From CAIXTV01 sp964543995 (GTDB taxonomy: Bacteria > Bacteroidota > Bacteroidia > Bacteroidales > CAIXTV01): DNA of 16,793 nucleotides. The notes below the pieces were generated by a model, which saw nothing but the letters and a program-made list of their open reading frames with translations, was not told the origin of the DNA and made no database searches. This document shows, one piece after another, positions 13,660 through 16,793 of the stretch (its first letter is position 1; the number at the start of each line of letters is the position of its first letter). Location of the stretch: positions 1 to 16,793 of the forward strand of contig CAZJBB010000053.1 in the NCBI GenBank assembly GCA_964543995.1. The letters run 5' to 3'. A program made the translations under genes and the position numbers.

Positions 13660-15195
13660 ATGCCCATTTTAGGATCTATAATTAAAAATGCGATTGAGTT
13701 AAGGAGTAAATTACCCAAACCAACGGTTATTCCCAACAGTCCTCATAGAGAGCAGCGTCGTACCCTTAGAAAGCTCATACGTAAATCTCAATTTACAGCT
13801 TTTGGGAAGCATTTTGATTTCACCAAACTGTTTTTAAAACGCGATATAATAACAGCCTTTCAGGAAGCAGTGCCAGTGTATGACTACAATAGCATTTATG
13901 CACAATGGTGGCACAGAACCGTTAAAGGTGAAATGGATATTTGCTGGCCGGGGAAAATCAAATATTTTGCTTTAAGTTCCGGAACATCCGAAGCTTCGAG
14001 CAAGTATATTCCGGTTACTTCCGACATGTTAAGAGCCATAAAAAAAACCTCTACCCGACAAATATTTTCTTTAGCTCAATATGATTTCCCGAAAGAATTT
14101 TATGAAAAAGGGATTTTAATGTTAGGGGGAAGCACCCATTTGCATTTTAACGGAAAATATTACGCCGGCGATTTGTCTGGTATTACCGCTAAAAACATTC
14201 CTTTTTGGTTCCAGCACTTTTATAAACCGGGAAGAAGAATCTCTAAAGAAAGAGACTGGACCTCCAAGCTGGAAGAAATTGTGAAAAAGGCACCAAAATG
14301 GGATATTGGAGTCATTGTTGGGGTCCCTGCTTGGATACAAATTTTACTCCAACGCATTATCGAATATTACAATGTGAAAAGCATTCATGAAATTTGGCCC
14401 AACTTATCCGTTTTTGTGCACGGAGGCGTCGCTTTCGACCCCTATAAAAATACTTTTGAAAAATTACTTACCAAACCCATAGAGTATATTGAGACTTACT
14501 TGGCTTCAGAAGGATTTATTGCTTTTCAAACCCAAAGGGAAAGTCAAAGCATGCAACTGGTGTTGGATAATGGTTTATTTTACGAATTCGTCCCTTTTAA
14601 TAGCGAAAATTTCGATCAACATTGTAATATCAAACCTTATCCCAAGGCCATCAGTATTAAAGATGTAGAAGAAAATGTGGTATATGCACTCCTGATATCC
14701 AGTTGTGCCGGTGCTTGGCGATATTTGATTGGGGATACCATTCTCTTTACCTCTAAGAAAAACAGTGAAATTATTATTACCGGTCGTACCAAGCTTTTTT
14801 TAAGTCTTTGTGGAGAGCACCTCTCCCTCGACAATATGAATTCTGCTATTCAATTAGCTGCAGATGAGTTACATATTGAAATACCGGAATTTTCTGTGGC
14901 CGGAATCAGTTATAAAGGCATGTTTGCACACCATTGGTACATTGGAACCAACCAAGTTGTGGAACAAAATTTGCTTATAGAAAGCATCGACAGAAATTTA
15001 AAAATCATAAATGATGATTATAGAGTGGAGCGTTTAGAAGCTATAAAAGAAGTTTTTGTTGACGTCCTCCCTGTTCATCTTTTTTATGACTGGATGAAAT
15101 TGCATGGAAAAGAAGGGGGGCAGCATAAATTTCCCAGGGTGCTGAAAGGTGAGAAACTGAATAGCTGGATTGACTTTTTAAATAAACGAAATTAA
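13660..15195 (+). CDS. GH3 auxin-responsive promoter family protein (acyl-adenylating)
   Basis: This 511-residue protein is the bacterial counterpart of plant GH3 acyl-acid amido synthetases, part of the ANL superfamily. The ATP-binding loop LSSGTSEASSKY is at 105-116. Further on, the family's YLASEGFIAFQ segment (about 281-291), the WRYLIGDTILFT motif and the ITGRTKLFLSLCGEHLS hinge are all present. The C-terminal domain is of normal length. Plant relatives adenylate a carboxylic acid (jasmonate, auxin) and couple it to an amino acid. The bacterial proteins keep the nucleotide site, but their substrates are largely undefined. A LysE-family exporter starts 4 nt after the stop, so the two form an operon. 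A perfect palindrome overlaps the upstream promoter. Confidence 0.92.
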   Translation: MPILGSIIKNAIELRSKLPKPTVIPNSPHREQRRTLRKLIRKSQFTAFGKHFDFTKLFLKRDIITAFQEAVPVYDYNSIYAQWWHRTVKGEMDICWPGKIKYFALSSGTSEASSKYIPVTSDMLRAIKKTSTRQIFSLAQYDFPKEFYEKGILMLGGSTHLHFNGKYYAGDLSGITAKNIPFWFQHFYKPGRRISKERDWTSKLEEIVKKAPKWDIGVIVGVPAWIQILLQRIIEYYNVKSIHEIWPNLSVFVHGGVAFDPYKNTFEKLLTKPIEYIETYLASEGFIAFQTQRESQSMQLVLDNGLFYEFVPFNSENFDQHCNIKPYPKAISIKDVEENVVYALLISSCAGAWRYLIGDTILFTSKKNSEIIITGRTKLFLSLCGEHLSLDNMNSAIQLAADELHIEIPEFSVAGISYKGMFAHHWYIGTNQVVEQNLLIESIDRNLKIINDDYRVERLEAIKEVFVDVLPVHLFYDWMKLHGKEGGQHKFPRVLKGEKLNSWIDFLNKRN

Positions 15196-15199
15196 ATAT

Positions 15200-15823
15200 A
15201 TGTTTTTTCCATTTGTACAAGGCATATTACTCGGACTTACCATAGCGGTTTTACTTGGACCTGCATTATTTGCTTTGCTACAAACCAGTATTCATAGAGG
15301 GTTCAGGGCCGGTTTTTTTCTGGCTATCGGTATTTTCCTCAGCGATGTAGCTTTGGTGTTGCTCACCTATTTTGGAGCCAGCCAAGTATTGGATCAACCC
15401 AAAAATCAATTGTACTTTGGGGTAATTGGAGGCACCATTTTAGCCATTTTTGGATTTTTTACCTACACTAGAAAAGTGGTAGTAGAAGACGGCGAAGAAG
15501 TAAAAGTAAAGCGGCCATCCGATTTTATGTATCTGCTTAAAGGGTTTTTCTTGAATATGGCCAATCCGGGCGTTTGGTTTTTTTGGATAACCGTTACGGT
15601 TGCTGCCACCTCAAATTATGGAGTCAACAATTTAAAAATTCTTTCATTTTTCGTAGGGTCTCTCCTTACTATTTTCATGACTGACGTAATTAAAAGCTTT
15701 ATTTCCCATAAAATTAAATCGTATATGACCCCTACCATCATGCATTGGGTTAACCGTATTGTCGGTATTGTTCTTATGGGAATTGGGGTGTTTTTGGCCG
15801 GTAGGGTATTGTACCATTTATAA
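15200..15823 (+). CDS. LysE family translocator
   Basis: A 207-residue integral membrane protein of the LysE/RhtB superfamily, whose members export amino acids and related small molecules. The family N-terminus is clear: QGILLGLTIAVLLGPALFALLQTSIHRGFRAGFFLAIGIFLSDVALVLL over residues 8-56, containing the GP..F motif in the first helix. Six hydrophobic segments are visible (about 5-27, 36-60, 71-88, 114-133, 143-164 and 185-204), with a charged cytoplasmic loop at about 90-110 and FFLNMANPGVWFFW preceding helix 4. It follows the GH3 gene by 4 nt and is probably co-transcribed. The cargo could be an amino acid or an amino-acid conjugate, which is inference. Its last 6 bp overlap the end of thpR on the opposite strand. 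Confidence 0.9.
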   Translation: MFFPFVQGILLGLTIAVLLGPALFALLQTSIHRGFRAGFFLAIGIFLSDVALVLLTYFGASQVLDQPKNQLYFGVIGGTILAIFGFFTYTRKVVVEDGEEVKVKRPSDFMYLLKGFFLNMANPGVWFFWITVTVAATSNYGVNNLKILSFFVGSLLTIFMTDVIKSFISHKIKSYMTPTIMHWVNRIVGIVLMGIGVFLAGRVLYHL

Positions 15824-16390
15824 GAACTTTTCTCCCAAGGGAACAGTGAGAAGCTTGGTATAAATAGGTCCTTTAGGCGTTAGAGTACTTTCTATTAAAT
15901 GAAATTCTTTCACTTGGATTATTTTTTCATAGGCATCCGACATTTCCTCTACCACTGCTCTTAAATTTTTCTTATCGCTGCAATGGTTAATCCTTCCCAA
16001 GGTAAGATGCGGCACAAACGGACGTGTATCTAACACAATGCCAGCCAATTGTAAATGAGAATTTATTTTTAAAGCTAAGGAAGAATAGGCGTCTTGGTTG
16101 GAAATTTTCAACCAAATTACCTTGGGGTCATAAGCACTTCCAAATATGCCCATTTTTCCGAGGGTACTATTAAAAGAAGGTTCTGTTCCGGAAAGTAGCT
16201 GTAAATATTGTAAAATAGGAGCTAAGAAAAACTCGGGTGTATCCCCAATAAATCTCAAGGTAATATGCAAATTATGCAACTCCACCCATTTGATTTTATC
16301 AAATTTAGTAAGTTGTTTAAGCGTGCTAACAAACTCAATTAAAGGAGGATCGGCAGGAATGTCGATGGCTACAAATAATCTTCTGCCCAT
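15818..16390 (-). CDS. thpR: RNA 2',3'-cyclic phosphodiesterase (LigT/ThpR)
   Basis: A 190-residue member of the 2H phosphoesterase superfamily. Both HxTx motifs are present: HITLRF at 42-47 and HLTLGR at 128-133, with H42/T44 and H128/T130 as catalytic residues. The N-terminus RRLFVAIDIP is characteristic. The enzyme opens 2',3'-cyclic phosphates on RNA ends, leaving 2'-phosphates, and can ligate tRNA halves in vitro. The gene is convergent with the LysE gene (6-bp overlap of coding ends) and divergent from the tRNA-Ala gene. I found only a weak -7-like sequence for it near 16437-16444, so no promoter is called. The start at 16390 fits the family N-terminus. Confidence 0.93.
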   Translation of the reverse strand: MGRRLFVAIDIPADPPLIEFVSTLKQLTKFDKIKWVELHNLHITLRFIGDTPEFFLAPILQYLQLLSGTEPSFNSTLGKMGIFGSAYDPKVIWLKISNQDAYSSLALKINSHLQLAGIVLDTRPFVPHLTLGRINHCSDKKNLRAVVEEMSDAYEKIIQVKEFHLIESTLTPKGPIYTKLLTVPLGEKFL

Positions 16391-16404
16391 AAATATTTAA
16401 AAGT

Positions 16405-16436
16405 TTTGAAATGTAAAAGTAAAATTTTTACCTTTG
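16405..16436 (+). promoter_or_regulatory. Promoter of tRNA-Ala(GGC)
   Basis: TTTG (16405-16408), a 20-nt spacer and TACCTTTG (16429-16436) are a full consensus match. Transcription would begin near 16443, only a few bases before the mature tRNA 5' end. Confidence 0.82.
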
Positions 16437-16445
16437 CAAAATCAA

Positions 16446-16519
16446 GGGGCGTTAGCTCAGTTGGCTAGAGTGTCAGACTGGCAGTCTGAAGGTCATGGGT
16501 TCGACTCCCATACGCTCCA
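16446..16519 (+). tRNA. tRNA-Ala (anticodon GGC)
   Basis: The 74-nt cloverleaf folds completely: acceptor stem GGGGCGT (16446-16452) with ACGCTCC (16512-16518), D stem GCTC/GAGT, anticodon stem TCAGA/TCTGA around the loop CTGGCAG with anticodon GGC at 16480-16482, 5-nt variable loop AGGTC, and T arm ATGGG-TTCGACT-CCCAT. The acceptor carries the G3-U70 wobble that marks alanine tRNAs, confirming identity. The discriminator is A (16519). The CCA tail is not encoded (ACCC follows), so it must be added after RNase Z-type trimming. Confidence 0.96.
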
Positions 16520-16533
16520 CCCCTTTTACAAAC

Positions 16534-16570
16534 AAAGCCTTGTATATCAATTTCATACACGGCTTTTTTT
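16534..16570 (+). terminator. Rho-independent terminator of the tRNA-Ala gene
   Basis: Arms AAAGCCTTGTAT and ATACACGGCTTT pair at 11 of 12 positions around a 9-nt loop and end in a run of T (16564-16570). It lies 14 nt downstream of the tRNA, so the tRNA is a single-gene transcript. Confidence 0.9.
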
Positions 16571-16793
16571 ATTTCAACACGCTTAGGTTACACACCAAAA
16601 AAGAATTAATCCGTTGTTTTAGTGTTTCGTTAACTTAGCAAAAATGAAGTTTGTATTCACATTGTACTTTTCTCCTTTAATCCAAAAATCAACATTAATT
16701 TTGAATTGCAGTATAATGTTAAATCCCTTATTTAAGAATTGATTCCTCGTTTGTATACCAGAGCGACATACTTTGACGGGGTGTGTTTATATT
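16571..16793. other. Terminal 223 bp without a recognised gene
   Basis: The AT-rich sequence after the tRNA terminator has no recognisable gene, no full promoter consensus and no copy of the tRNA 3' end that would mark an integrated island. A 32-codon open frame at 16644-16742 lacks any recognisable motif. A near-match to a -7 box (TACTTTG, about 16771-16777) might belong to a gene beyond the edge. Confidence 0.5.

Noticed and set aside
16644..16742. 32-codon open frame after the tRNA
   Set aside because: No recognisable motif, no full promoter match, and the length is expected by chance in AT-rich sequence.
16446..16793. Integration site of a genomic island at the tRNA-Ala gene
   Set aside because: No repeat of the tRNA 3' end, integrase or foreign-looking genes is visible inside the window.

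Overview
The window looks like a stretch of core chromosome from a low-GC member of the Bacteroidota (Flavobacteriales/Sphingobacteriales-like; the exact order cannot be read from here). The evidence is a type IX secretion (T9SS) C-terminal sorting domain, translation starts in A-rich leaders without clear Shine-Dalgarno sequences, and repeated promoters of the Bacteroidota form TTTG-N20-23-TAnnTTTG. There is no phage, transposase, CRISPR or toxin-antitoxin locus. Most genes are recognisable housekeeping families.

Layout, left to right. (1) 2-1720: the 3' part of rpsA (ribosomal protein S1), cut by the window edge and closed by a strong terminator. (2) 1817-4742: one promoter followed by four tightly packed + strand genes: a T9SS-exported protein, ribonuclease Z, a small diacylglycerol/undecaprenol-kinase-type membrane protein and an N-acetylglucosamine-kinase-like protein. 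(3) 4744-4943: a roughly 200 bp non-coding block between convergent genes with terminal inverted repeats and two large hairpins. It resembles a small non-autonomous repeat element and is the least explained structure in the window. (4) 4940-6987, minus strand: diadenylate cyclase (c-di-AMP synthase) with its own promoter, preceded by an ECF sigma factor / membrane anti-sigma-like pair. (5) 7250-8781: manA (minus) and a small exported PepSY-like protein (+) fired from overlapping divergent promoters. (6) 8810-9089: a self-contained 2[4Fe-4S] ferredoxin gene (55 aa) with its own promoter and terminator. (7) 9111-12913: a lipoprotein (minus), a LuxE-like adenylating enzyme and hemW (+, probably one operon), then a membrane-anchored endonuclease/exonuclease/phosphatase-family protein (minus) whose 3' end overlaps hemW by 42 bp. 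(8) 13046-16390: a conserved hypothetical with an SH3-like N-terminus, a GH3-family adenylating enzyme followed 4 nt later by a LysE-family exporter with a perfect palindrome at the promoter, and thpR (minus). (9) 16405-16570: promoter, tRNA-Ala(GGC) and terminator. The last 220 bp hold nothing I recognise.

The genes do not form one pathway. Functional links I can defend are local: sigma/anti-sigma; the GH3-LysE pair (possible amino-acid conjugation plus export, inference only); RNA processing enzymes (Rnz, ThpR) near a tRNA and S1; and cell-envelope precursor metabolism (ManA, NagK-like, DgkA-like, c-di-AMP). I found no convincing new multi-gene system. The best leads are the inverted-repeat element at 4744-4943 and the GH3-LysE operon with its operator-like palindrome.
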